NCBI GenBank assembly: GCA_024276495.1
Contig: JAJRXC010000098.1
Location: 1-64,000 of the forward strand
Length of the DNA stretch: 64,000 nucleotides
Origin: Actinomycetes bacterium
Lineage (GTDB): Bacteria; Actinomycetota; Acidimicrobiia; Acidimicrobiales; Aldehydirespiratoraceae
Direction: 5' to 3'
Below, piece after piece: positions 24,009 through 33,101 of the stretch; position 1 is the first letter of the stretch, and each line of letters starts with the position of its first letter. The notes beneath the pieces were generated by a model. It saw nothing but the letters and a program-made list of their open reading frames with translations, made no database searches and was not told the DNA's origin. The translations under genes were made by a program, and so were the position numbers.

Positions 24009-24539
24009 ATGAAAGACATCTGGGACAAGGGCACCACCGCGGTTCGTGCCCAATGGCACCTGCGCCGGGCCACCGAGGTCGCCCGAACCGTCCGACTCTC
24101 GGGGAAGCCGCAGGTGAGCAACTTCGGCACGATGATCCTGCGCGACCGCGTGAGACTCGTCTCGACCGTCGCCACCATCGAGCTCGCGGTCAACGACGGC
24201 GGAACACTCGACATCGGCGAGCGGACGTTCGTCAACTACGGCACGTCGTTGTCGGCATCGCTCCTCGTCCGAATCGGTCCCGATTGCCAGATCGGCACCC
24301 ACTGCATCCTCATGGACAACGACTTCCATCGACTCGAACCCGAACGCCGACTCGAACGCCCGGAATCACACCCCATCGTGCTCGAGGCGAACGTGTGGCT
24401 CGGCGCCCGGGTGATCGTCATGAAAGGGGTGACCATCGGTGAGGGAAGCGTGGTCGGCGCCGGCAGCGTCGTGACCCGCGATGTCCCGGCGCGCACCCTG
24501 GTCGCGGGGACACCGGCCGCACCCCTGCGTCGATTGTGA
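24009..24539 (+). CDS. hexapeptide-repeat acyltransferase
   Basis: A 176-aa left-handed beta-helix acyltransferase of the WbbJ/CysE-like superfamily. Hexapeptide turns are visible as TLDIGERTFVNYGTSLSA, RIGPDCQIGTHCILMDND, VWLGARVIVMKGVTIGEGSV and VVGAGSVVTRDVPARTLVAG. The catalytic His is probably that of MDNDFHRL. The family transfers acetyl or other acyl groups to sugars or lipopolysaccharide-like glycans. ATG 24009 follows GAGGAG by about a dozen bases. The position beside the SGNH hydrolase and methyltransferase supports a role in glycan decoration; the acceptor is unknown. Confidence 0.88.
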   Translation: MKDIWDKGTTAVRAQWHLRRATEVARTVRLSGKPQVSNFGTMILRDRVRLVSTVATIELAVNDGGTLDIGERTFVNYGTSLSASLLVRIGPDCQIGTHCILMDNDFHRLEPERRLERPESHPIVLEANVWLGARVIVMKGVTIGEGSVVGAGSVVTRDVPARTLVAGTPAAPLRRL

Positions 24540-26039
24540 TCAGACCGACGCGGATCCGGCCGGCACTCGACCGACCCGGAAGACCCACGCCGCGACGCAG
24601 AGCACCACGATGTTCACGAGAACTCGCGTTGGTCGCAAGTCGTAGGTCGAGATCGCCAGACCGAGGGAGACCTCCAGCCCGACGGCGGGCACCAGCCCCA
24701 GGCCGGCCCGCCACCACCACGACACCGACCGTCGTACGAGCCGAGCCGTCTCGAGTCGGGCCACGACCGCGGCCCACGGGGCCAGAACCAGCGCCCGGTA
24801 GATCACCCGGAACATCCGGTTGCTGATCGGATTGATCCGCATGCGGGCGATGTAGATCGGATACGTCCCGAGCAACACGACCGCCCCGGGTCCGAACTCC
24901 ACCGACCTCCGCGCCGGCACGTCGTCGACGCCGACCGTCAACGTCGCGCCGTCGTAGCGCACGACGACCCGCGACGTGCGATCCACGAACACCTCCGGAA
25001 CGGTGAGCTCCGGGACCGCGTCGTGACCGAACAGCGGCGTGCGCAGCCGGACCACCAGGTCTGCGCCGTCCTGGGCGAGGGTCAGGTTGCGATTGATCGT
25101 GCCGTGCGAGATCGTCACGATCCGGGCCGGACCCGACTGGGTGAGGCTCCCGGGCGTGAGCTCCACTCGCACCGTCAGCTCCGACGAGGTGGCGAGCGCG
25201 CCCGACACCTCCGCCACGTCGCCGCTCGCCCGGAGCCACTCGTCGGGACCGAGACGAACCCCGCCCGGCGCCGGGACCACGGTCGCGCCGGAGCTCCACG
25301 TGAGGACCGGAGAACCCGCCTCGTCGGTGGTGAAGTCCCGACCCGCCACGACCGCGACACCCTCCGGCACCCGACTGCGGTCGGCGATCAGTCGCCGGGC
25401 CTCGTCGTCGGAGACCGACCGGTCGAGGATCAGGTACGAACGGATCGACGCGACCCACGGTCGGTCACCCGTGCGCTCGTTCCCGATGGTCAGGCTCTGG
25501 TCGAGGTCCCAGTTGTCCAATCGAGTCGCTCGCGACGCGATCGCCGAACCGAGCACGACGAGGGCGAAGAACCCCACGTAGATCACGATCGCTCGCCTCG
25601 CCGTCAACGACGACGCGATCCGGCGCGTGGCACCCGAAAGGCGTCTCACGACGGCATCGCCGGCCCGGACGAAGATCGCCGCACCGACCGCTCCCCCGAG
25701 CCCGTTGGCGACCACGTCGGGCACGGCCGGATCGCGCAGCAACGCCCAGCCCTGCACGATCTCGATCGCCGCGGACACGGCGAAGCCCGCGACGACCGTC
25801 ACCGGGATCGGATGCCGGACCCGACCCGACGCGAAGCTTCCGCAGAGTCCGAACCCGAACGGGATGAACAAGAGCACGTTCAGGGGAACATCGGTGTAGA
25901 GGTAGGCCCCGCCCACGTCGAGGTCGAACTGGGCGGCGACATCGCCCAGGCTGCGGAGCCCGAACTCGAAGTCGAACGGGAACATCGTGAAGTAGACGAT
26001 CAGAAGCGCGCTGATCACGAGCAACGACCGAGGGCGCAC
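24540..26039 (-). CDS. VanZ-like membrane protein with a lectin-like domain
   Basis: A 499-aa membrane protein. The N-terminal 160 residues are VanZ-like: LLIVYFTMFPFDFEF, LYTDVPLNVLLFIPFGFGL and AIEIVQGWALL with the Asp-rich PDVVANGLGGAVGA. A further helix near residue 165 is followed by about 220 extracytoplasmic beta-rich residues resembling a concanavalin-A/LamG fold (GTINRNLTLAQDGADLVVRL, YDGATLTVGVDDV), then at least two C-terminal helices. GTG 26039 has GGAGG five bases upstream, so it beats earlier starts. It lies 31 bases after the ammonia-lyase gene on the same strand. VanZ alone is linked to glycopeptide tolerance, but most relatives are uncharacterised. Confidence 0.8.
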   Translation of the reverse strand: MRPRSLLVISALLIVYFTMFPFDFEFGLRSLGDVAAQFDLDVGGAYLYTDVPLNVLLFIPFGFGLCGSFASGRVRHPIPVTVVAGFAVSAAIEIVQGWALLRDPAVPDVVANGLGGAVGAAIFVRAGDAVVRRLSGATRRIASSLTARRAIVIYVGFFALVVLGSAIASRATRLDNWDLDQSLTIGNERTGDRPWVASIRSYLILDRSVSDDEARRLIADRSRVPEGVAVVAGRDFTTDEAGSPVLTWSSGATVVPAPGGVRLGPDEWLRASGDVAEVSGALATSSELTVRVELTPGSLTQSGPARIVTISHGTINRNLTLAQDGADLVVRLRTPLFGHDAVPELTVPEVFVDRTSRVVVRYDGATLTVGVDDVPARRSVEFGPGAVVLLGTYPIYIARMRINPISNRMFRVIYRALVLAPWAAVVARLETARLVRRSVSWWWRAGLGLVPAVGLEVSLGLAISTYDLRPTRVLVNIVVLCVAAWVFRVGRVPAGSASV

Positions 26040-26070
26040 GACACCTCCTTCCTCCACCGGAGCCAGAGCG

Positions 26071-27231
26071 CTAGCGCACGGCCGTGATGACGCGACCGAC
26101 GGTCTCCGGGCCACGACCCACCACGGCCGCGTAGTTCACGGGGTCGGTCGCCCCCTCGGTGACGACCAGCAACACGGTGGCGTCGGCTGGACGTTCGACG
26201 ACCGGCCACGCGTCGTCGGCGACCAGCGCCCGAAACCCGCCGAGCGCCGCCGCCCCCGTCTCCCCGGCCACGATGCCGACCGCGGCCAGATCCCGCATCG
26301 CCTGGCGGGCGCCGTCGTCGTCGATCGACACGAACCAGTCCACTCCGGCCGAGACGCGCGGCCACGCGATCATCGACGGTGTCCCACAGTTCAGTCCGAC
26401 CATGATCGATTCGTGGGGACCGGGGACGTGACTGATCTCGCCTGCGATCGACGAGGCCTGACAACAGTTCGCATCCAGCGGCTCCACACCGACGATCACC
26501 GCTTCGTTGCCACCGAGCCGGTACTGCGTGACCCCGGCCGCCATGAACGCCCCCACGCCCATCGGGATGACCACGACGTCGGGTCGATCGAGGCCGCTCG
26601 CGTCGATCGCGTCGTCGATCTCGTGAAAGATCGTGGAATACCCCTCGATGACGCAGGCCGGGATCTTCTCGTACCCCTCCCACGACGTGTCGGACACGAC
26701 GAGACACGTGGTGGACGCCTCCTGGGCGGAACGGTCGACTGCGTCGTCGTAGGTGCCGTCGACGACCGTCACCAGCGCGCCCTCGCTGCGAATCGCCTGG
26801 ATGCGCGGTTCGACCATTCCCTTCGGGACGAAGATGTGGCAGTCGAACCCCAACAAGCGAGCCATGAACGCCACGGCCCGGCCGTGGTTCCCGTCGGTCG
26901 CGGTGACCAGCTTGAACGGACGGAGGTGGGCGACGTTCGCGGCGAGCTCGTTGATGTTGCGCCACGGTTCGGGTTCGTAGCCGAGATGGTCGCACAGCGC
27001 CCGGTACGTCGCCCACGACGCGCCGAGGATCTTGAACGACGGCAACCCCATCCGCCGCGTCTCGGCCTTCACCAGGAGACGTCGCACCCCGAATTGTTCG
27101 GCCAGTTCGGGAACATCGAACAGGAGCGTCGGCGAGTAGGCCGGCATGCGGGCGTGGAACGCGGCGATCGCCGGGTCCGGGGCTGGAGGCGCCAGCGGTT
27201 CGCGCATCGGGTTCTTCGTGATCAGGTCCAT
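26071..27231 (-). CDS. diaminopropionate ammonia-lyase-like PLP enzyme
   Basis: A 386-aa fold-type II PLP enzyme. The Schiff-base lysine is in LPSFKILGASWA near residue 68, the phosphate/substrate loop is TATDGNHGRAVAFMA, and VSDTSWEGYEKIPACVIEGY is characteristic of diaminopropionate ammonia-lyases, which convert 2,3-diaminopropionate to pyruvate and ammonia. IPMGVGAFMAAG would be the second PLP phosphate loop. Length matches the family (about 380-400). It heads a two-gene transcript with the VanZ-like protein. Related threonine dehydratases are the main alternative, but the pattern favours DpaL. Confidence 0.85.
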   Translation of the reverse strand: MDLITKNPMREPLAPPAPDPAIAAFHARMPAYSPTLLFDVPELAEQFGVRRLLVKAETRRMGLPSFKILGASWATYRALCDHLGYEPEPWRNINELAANVAHLRPFKLVTATDGNHGRAVAFMARLLGFDCHIFVPKGMVEPRIQAIRSEGALVTVVDGTYDDAVDRSAQEASTTCLVVSDTSWEGYEKIPACVIEGYSTIFHEIDDAIDASGLDRPDVVVIPMGVGAFMAAGVTQYRLGGNEAVIVGVEPLDANCCQASSIAGEISHVPGPHESIMVGLNCGTPSMIAWPRVSAGVDWFVSIDDDGARQAMRDLAAVGIVAGETGAAALGGFRALVADDAWPVVERPADATVLLVVTEGATDPVNYAAVVGRGPETVGRVITAVR

Positions 27232-27373
27232 GGGTCCGTCGTCGAGGTCGTCGCTTCTGTGCGCACCATAGAACGTCGTGCGGGGAAAGGGTCGAAGCTC
27301 ACGGGTCGCAACGGTGCGAATTCGTTTGCGTCCCGGGTCGCATGCGGCTGGGATCGAATAGTGGAGGCCGACA

Positions 27374-28108
27374 GTGGACGACTACGAACCGATCCTGAGC
27401 TTCGGCGAGGCCGCCGCGGAGACCTACGACACCGTCAGTCGGCGGGGTGACGAGGAGTCGGCCGTCCGTTTTCTGGCGGACCTCACCAACGGTGGCCGGG
27501 CGCTGGAGCTGGCGATCGGCACCGGGAGGATCGCCCTTCCGCTGACCGAGCGGGGGGTGGCCGTCGACGGCATCGACATCTCGCCGGCGATGGTGGCGCG
27601 CCTGCGCGCCAAGCCCGGAGGCGAGCACATCCCCGTCACGATCGGGGACTTCGCCGATGTTCCCGTCGACGGGACCTACTCGCTCGTCTTCGTCGTCTTC
27701 AACACGTTCTTCAATCTGTTGACCCAAGACGATCAGGTGCGCTGCTTCGAGAACGTCGCCGCGCATCTCGACGCCGACGGCGCCTTCGTCGTCGAGGCGT
27801 TCGTCCCGACGTTCCTGCACCGGCTGCGCGACGATCAGTACGTCGATGCCGAATCGGTCGGGATCGACGAGGTCCGACTCGACGTGGCCCGCCACGATCC
27901 GGTCGCCCAACAACTCGACGAGACCCATGTCTCGCTGACCGCCGACGGTGTCCGCCTCTTTCCGGTCGTCTGTCGCTACGCGTGGCCGAGCGAGCTCGAC
28001 CTCATGGCCCGCCTCGGCGGGCTGGAGCTGAAGGAACGCTGGAGCGACTGGGACAGAACACCGTTCGGCGCGGCGAGCAAGATGCACGTCTCGGTGTACG
28101 GACGCTGA
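27374..28108 (+). CDS. class I SAM-dependent methyltransferase
   Basis: A 244-aa methyltransferase with motif I ALELAIGTGRIALPLTERG near residue 43, the acidic SAM-ribose residue in VDGIDISPAMV, and VFVVFNTFFNLLTQDDQ as motif II/III. The IGTGRIALPLA-type signature is common in uncharacterised actinobacterial enzymes with small-molecule targets. GTG 27374 is preceded by GGAGG with an 8-base spacer. The 142-bp gap to the divergent ammonia-lyase gene should hold both promoters; no clear operator was seen there. No substrate is suggested by the neighbours. Confidence 0.85.
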   Translation: MDDYEPILSFGEAAAETYDTVSRRGDEESAVRFLADLTNGGRALELAIGTGRIALPLTERGVAVDGIDISPAMVARLRAKPGGEHIPVTIGDFADVPVDGTYSLVFVVFNTFFNLLTQDDQVRCFENVAAHLDADGAFVVEAFVPTFLHRLRDDQYVDAESVGIDEVRLDVARHDPVAQQLDETHVSLTADGVRLFPVVCRYAWPSELDLMARLGGLELKERWSDWDRTPFGAASKMHVSVYGR

Positions 28109-28118
28109 GTCGCCGGGC

Positions 28119-29440
28119 TCAGTTCGGTTGGTCCCCGGCCGCGCCCACCGGCCCATGATCCTTGCGCCGGGCCCCGACCGGACCGGTTCGTTCGACTGCG
28201 TCCCGTCGAGCGGTGAGATGGGCGCGCTCGACCCGGTTGGTCGTCGACTCGATCGCCCGCCCGTAGGCGAGGATCGCCTCGTCGGCCCGGCCGAGCCGGG
28301 CGAGGAGCTCGGCGCGCGTCGCGTGGAAGAGATGGTGGCCGTCGAGATCGACATCGCCCAGCGCGGCCAGACCGGCAGCGGCCCCGCGCAACTCCGCCAC
28401 GGCGACGGCGCGGTTCAGCGCGACCACGGGATCGGGCCGCGCGACCAGCAACATGTCGTAGAGGGCGACGATCTGGGCCCAGTCGGTCGCCTCGGCGACC
28501 TCGGCGTCGGCGTGGACCGCCGCGATCGCGGCCTGGATCCGGTATTGCCCGGGCCGATCGTCGTGGAGGAAGCCGCGCACCAGTGCGTGACCCTCCCGGA
28601 TCTGCGCCCGATCCCAGAGCCGGCGGTCCTGATCGGCGAGTCGAACGAGGGTTCCGTCGGGTGCGGTGCGCGCCGGGCGACGCGCCTCGGTGAGCAACAT
28701 CAGGGCGAGCAGCCCGACCGACTCGGTCTCCTCGGGCAACAACGCGACCAGCAGACGACCGAGTCGGATCGCTTCGGTCGTCAGCTCGGGGCGGGTGAGA
28801 TCGTCGCCGTGGCGGGCCGAATGCCCTCGGCGAAGATGAGGTACAGGACCGCCAGCACGGATCCGAGGCGGGCCGGCAAGTCGGTGGGCGGCGGGATGAC
28901 ATAGCTGATCCGGTTGTCGCGGATCGTGCGCTTGGCCCGCACGAGACGTTGGGCCAACGTCGCCTCGGAAACGAGAAAGGCACCGGCGATCTCCGCCGTC
29001 GACAGACCGCCGAGCAGTCGCAACGTGAGGGCGACCTGGGCGTCGGCGGACAGAGCGGGGTGACAGCACAAGAACATCAACCGCAGCTGATCGTCGGGAA
29101 CCACGTCCTCGCCGCCCGGGTCCGGCTCACCGCCGGCGACCAGCGCGGTGAGGTCGTGGGCGGCCCTTTGCCGGTCGGCCCGAATCGATTCCCGTCGGAT
29201 CTGGTCGATGGCGTGGTTGCGAGCGGTTGTCGTCAACCAGCCCCCGGGGTTGGGGGGAATCCCCTGCACGGGCCACAACTCGGCGGCCCGCACGAACGCC
29301 TCCGCGACCGCGTCCTCGGCTGCGTCGACATCGCCGAGCACCCGTATCAGGGTGGCGACGCACCGCCCGACTTCTCGCCGATAGACCTCGTCGAGCACCC
29401 CACGTCGCACCTCGAGCGGGTCGGGCGGCGGGTTGGTCAC
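28119..29440 (-). pseudogene. ECF sigma factor (DUF6596/ECF42 type), frameshifted
   Basis: Starts at GTG 29440 with GAGG nine bases upstream. Frame A encodes sigma regions 2 and 4 ([65 protein letters not shown]) and ends early at 28781. The DUF6596 tail continues in the next frame: [20 protein letters not shown], then LLALMLLTEARRPAR and VALNRAVAVAELRG, to the stop at 28119. Restoring one G in the GGG run (CCC at 28824-28826, plus strand) gives a seamless [17 protein letters not shown], so a single base is missing. Either a recent mutation or a sequencing error. ECF42 factors usually sit beside a DGPF/YCII gene; none is here. Confidence 0.88.
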
Positions 29441-29515
29441 CGGATGATCCTCGCAGAAAAATTGCGAGAATTTGTCCCCTCGACCGAGGTTTTCGGAGCG
29501 ACGGTTCATCTAACG

Positions 29516-31780
29516 ATGGCATACCTTGGCCTCATGGGATTCCTCGACACCGAAGTGGAGGCGACCGAAGCCTGGTTCGCCTCCGACCGTTTCTCCGAGA
29601 TCACCCGGCTCTACACCGCCCGCCAGGTGGTCGAACAGCGAGGCACGATCGCCCACGACTACACCGTCGCTCGTGTTGCCGCCGAACGCTTCTACGCCCG
29701 CCTTCGCGAGCTCCGCTCGCAGGGCCGGAGCATCACCACCTTCGGTCCGTACTCGCCGGGCCAGGCGGTCGCGATGAAGCGATCGGGCATCGAAGGGATC
29801 TATCTGGGCGGTTGGGCCACATCGGCGAAGGGTTCCATCACCGAGGACCCCGGTGCCGACCTGGCCAGCTATCCGTTGAGCGCGGTTCCCGACGAGGCGG
29901 CACCGATCGTCCGCGCCCTGTTGGCCGCCGACCGCAACCAGACGTTCGCCCGGTCCCGCATGAGCGAAGAAGAACGCGCCCGCACCCCCGAGGTCGACTT
30001 CTTGCCGTACATCATCGCCGATGCCGACACCGGCCACGGCGGCGATGCCCACGTTCGCAACCTCGTGCGCCGCTTCGTCGAGGTCGGCGTGCCCGGCTAC
30101 CACATCGAGGATCAAAAGCCCGGTGTGAAGAAGTGCGGCCACCAGGGCGGCAAGGTGCTCGTTCCGGTCGACGAGCAGATCAAGCGACTCAACGCGGCCC
30201 GGTTCCAGCTCGACATCATGGGGGTCGGCGGCATCATCGTGGCCCGCACCGATGCCGAAGCCGCGACGCTGCTCGACGGATCGGGCGACGAACGTGACCA
30301 GCCCTTCGTGCTCGGCGCCACGAAGCTCGACGTGCCCGGCTACAAGAACGCCTTCCTCGCGATCGTGGAAAGCCTCCACGACGCGGGCGTCACCGAGCTC
30401 AACGGCCATCTTCTCTACGACATCCCGGCCGTGCCGAAGGCCGAGGCGATGGATTGGCTCCGCACGATCGGCCTGGTAGACGACATCGCCGCCGCCGCGG
30501 CCGCCGCGAACGCGGGCGAGATCACCGCCGAGCAGGCCCTCGACACGGTCGGCGACGCCTTCGTCGACGCCTGGCAGCGGGCGGCCGGCCTCATGACCTA
30601 TCGCGAGGCAGTGGCCGAAGCGATGGCGTTTCGAGCCGAGGAGGGCGGCGAGCTCTCGATGACCCCCGATGAGTGGGACAGCTTCTCGGCGGGGGCGAGC
30701 TGGCAGGAGGCAGAGGCCAAGGCCGACGAGATGGGCCTCGACGTCGCGTGGGATGCGCGCCTTGCGAAGACCCCCGAGGGCTACTACCAGATCCAGGGCG
30801 GCATCCCCTGTGCGATCGCCAAGTCGCTGGCCGTCGCCCCGTTCTGCGACATCATCTGGATGGAGACGAAGACCGCCGACCTCGAGGACGCCAGGATCTT
30901 CGCCGAGGCGATCCGCGCCGTCTACCCCGACAAGATGATGGCGTACAACCTCTCGCCGTCGTTCAACTGGGACACGACCGGCATGACCGAGGACGAGATG
31001 CGGGCGTTCCCGGAGGAGATCGGCAAGCTCGGGTTCGTGTTCAACTTCATCACCTACGGCGGACATCAGATCGACGGTCTCGCGGCCGAGGAGTTCGCCG
31101 CGTCACTCCAAGAGGACGGCATGTTGGCCCTGGCCCGGCTCCAGCGGAAGTTCCGGCTCGTCCAATCGCCCTACTCCACGCCCCAGACCCTCGTCGGCGG
31201 CCCCCGTCTCGATGCCGCCCTCATGGGGTCGTCGGGTCGCACCGCCACCACGAAGGCCATGGGCAAGGGTTCCACCCAGTTCCAGCATCTGGTCCACACC
31301 GAGGTGCCGCCCGGCCTGCTCGAGGAGTGGTTGAAGGAGTGGGCGCCGGCCCACGGCATCGATGTGCCCCTCTCGGTGGTGCTGCGGCCCCACACCCCCG
31401 GGTCGGAGATTCTCGAGCTCCAGGTCAACGGGCCTGATGAGACCGTGGCCAACGTGGTGTTCTCGGTGATCCACGACCGTCGGGGTCGCCCGATCCTGAT
31501 GGTGCGCGACCAGAACAACTATCGCCCGGAGATGCGTCGGAAGCGGCTGATGACGCTCATGCATCTGTTCTTGATCCATCGCTACAAGATCAACGCGATC
31601 CACTTCCTGTCGCCCACCGACGACAACCACAAGCAGGCCGAGGGCATGCGCAACAACGGCATCTTCGGCAATGTCACCGACGAGGTCGGCGAGATCATCG
31701 TCGCCGAGGTCAGCGTCGACGACGTGCAGCCGCTGCTGGGCGACGACCGGACCGTGCTGTCCGCCTTCATCACCAGCTGA
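29516..31780 (+). CDS. aceA: isocitrate lyase, long AceA2 type
   Basis: A 754-aa glyoxylate-shunt enzyme splitting isocitrate into succinate and glyoxylate. The catalytic motif is KKCGHQGGK near residue 205, with [16 protein letters not shown] for metal binding, and [12 protein letters not shown] and [11 protein letters not shown] later. The protein has the roughly 100-residue internal insertion and the C-terminal extension ([39 protein letters not shown]) of mycobacterial AceA2 rather than the 430-aa AceA1. ATG 29516 is used; ATG 29534 is an alternative. The upstream gap is unusually AT-rich, with an AAATT-N5-AATTT repeat near 29458. No malate synthase gene is adjacent. Confidence 0.94.
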   Translation: MAYLGLMGFLDTEVEATEAWFASDRFSEITRLYTARQVVEQRGTIAHDYTVARVAAERFYARLRELRSQGRSITTFGPYSPGQAVAMKRSGIEGIYLGGWATSAKGSITEDPGADLASYPLSAVPDEAAPIVRALLAADRNQTFARSRMSEEERARTPEVDFLPYIIADADTGHGGDAHVRNLVRRFVEVGVPGYHIEDQKPGVKKCGHQGGKVLVPVDEQIKRLNAARFQLDIMGVGGIIVARTDAEAATLLDGSGDERDQPFVLGATKLDVPGYKNAFLAIVESLHDAGVTELNGHLLYDIPAVPKAEAMDWLRTIGLVDDIAAAAAAANAGEITAEQALDTVGDAFVDAWQRAAGLMTYREAVAEAMAFRAEEGGELSMTPDEWDSFSAGASWQEAEAKADEMGLDVAWDARLAKTPEGYYQIQGGIPCAIAKSLAVAPFCDIIWMETKTADLEDARIFAEAIRAVYPDKMMAYNLSPSFNWDTTGMTEDEMRAFPEEIGKLGFVFNFITYGGHQIDGLAAEEFAASLQEDGMLALARLQRKFRLVQSPYSTPQTLVGGPRLDAALMGSSGRTATTKAMGKGSTQFQHLVHTEVPPGLLEEWLKEWAPAHGIDVPLSVVLRPHTPGSEILELQVNGPDETVANVVFSVIHDRRGRPILMVRDQNNYRPEMRRKRLMTLMHLFLIHRYKINAIHFLSPTDDNHKQAEGMRNNGIFGNVTDEVGEIIVAEVSVDDVQPLLGDDRTVLSAFITS

Positions 31781-31788
31781 GGCGGCGA

Positions 31789-33027
31789 TCAGCGCCCGGT
31801 CACGGCCGTCTCCACCACATCGTAGAGCTCGGTGGCCAATCGATTGCCGGTGGCCGAGTCGGCTTCGATGACGAGATATGCGCCGTAGCCATCCTCGAGA
31901 TCGAGCCAGGGCACCGTGTCGTAGGCCCCGCCGTCGCTGATGCGGCCGGTGTCCCGGTCGATCCACCAACCCATCCCGTACCCGGTCCCTTCCCCGAAGG
32001 CGTTTCCCCCGTAGGCATCGAGGATCCGGTCCTCGTGGAGCCGGTCGATGGCGGCGGACGACAGGACCCGGGTGTCTGCGCACATCCCGTCTCGCAGATG
32101 CATCAACAAGAGCGCGGCGTAGTCGCCGGTCGTCACATAGGCGCCGCCCTCGATGTTCGGATTGTCGGTCGCCTCGAGCGTCCCGGGATCTCCGTTGAAC
32201 GGGAAGGGGTACTCGAACCCCTGTTACGAGAGCTGAGCGAAGTGGTTGTTGTAGGCCAAGACGTCGAGACCGCACGGCCGGACGTAGATCTCGTCGATGA
32301 GCTCCGCCCATGACCGGCCGGAAGCCGCCTCGGCAACGGCCCCCGCCACCTGCCACTGGGCACCGCCGTAACGGAACTCGACATCGGGGTCGACGATGTC
32401 GGCGTCGTCGTCGGGGGTGGTGAAGATCCGTTCACCACACTCCTGCAGGCTCCCGACGGCAACGTATTGGCACAGGTAGGGCCCATAGGACGGGTTCGGG
32501 AGCAACCCGACCAGTCCGGAGCTGTTGGACAGCAGTTGGGCCGGGGTGATGTCGGGGTTGGCCATCCCCCATCCGACGACATCGGCAATCGGGGCGTCGA
32601 TGTCGAGCAGACCATCATCGTCGAGTCTCATCAGGACGCCGGCGGCGATCATCTTCGATGACGACGCGATGAGCGAGATCCGATCCTCGTCGAAGTCACC
32701 CCAATATCCGTCGAAGACGACGCCATCGTCTCGTTGCACGATGATGAGCCCGGCGCCGTTGAGTTCGTTCTCCGTCACGAACTCGGAGACGATGGGGTCG
32801 ACGGCGGAGAAGTCGTAGCTTCTCGCCTCGGGCTCCGATTCGGGCTCGGGATCGGAATCGGGCTCGGGTTCGGGCGTGCCCGGCGCGGCCGTGATCTCCG
32901 GCGCGACATCGGCGGCGGCGGACTCGTTCGCCGTCTCGTCAGCACCGCATCCGGCAGCCGCGACGACGAGGAATGAGAGCAGGAACGAGAAGAGAACGAG
33001 AGGGCGGGAGCTCCGAGCGTGGGGCAT
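31789..33027 (-). pseudogene. beta-lactamase-like serine hydrolase lipoprotein, nonsense-mutated
   Basis: ATG 33027 begins a lipoprotein signal peptide (VLFSFLLSFLVVAAAGC, lipobox AAGC) and an acidic Pro/Glu stalk. The class C/DD-peptidase fold follows, with the SxxK motif in IASSSKMIAAGVLM and a degenerate second motif LLSNSSGLVG. A TAA at 32226-32224 interrupts the frame after NNHFAQLS. The same frame then continues without a break through QGFEYPFPFNGDP and YVTTGDYAALLLMHLRDG to YGMGWWIDRDTG and the true stop at 31789. TAA cannot encode selenocysteine. Point mutation or sequence error; a truncated product would lack the last third of the fold. Confidence 0.85.
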
Positions 33028-33101
33028 GGTGTCGAACGGTAGTGGGGTGCCCGGCACTCGTCGAAGCGTGGGAGCCGGGCTGCGACTAGCTTGACCCTCC
33101 G

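Noticed and set aside
24418..27016. Long Arg/Gly-rich minus-strand ORFs overlapping the VanZ and ammonia-lyase genes
   Set aside because: They are frame shadows typical of high-GC DNA, with no domains and skewed composition, while the overlapping frames encode recognisable families.
32224..32226. Second selenoprotein candidate in the beta-lactamase-like gene
   Set aside because: The interrupting codon is TAA, not TGA, and the position does not match a catalytic cysteine.
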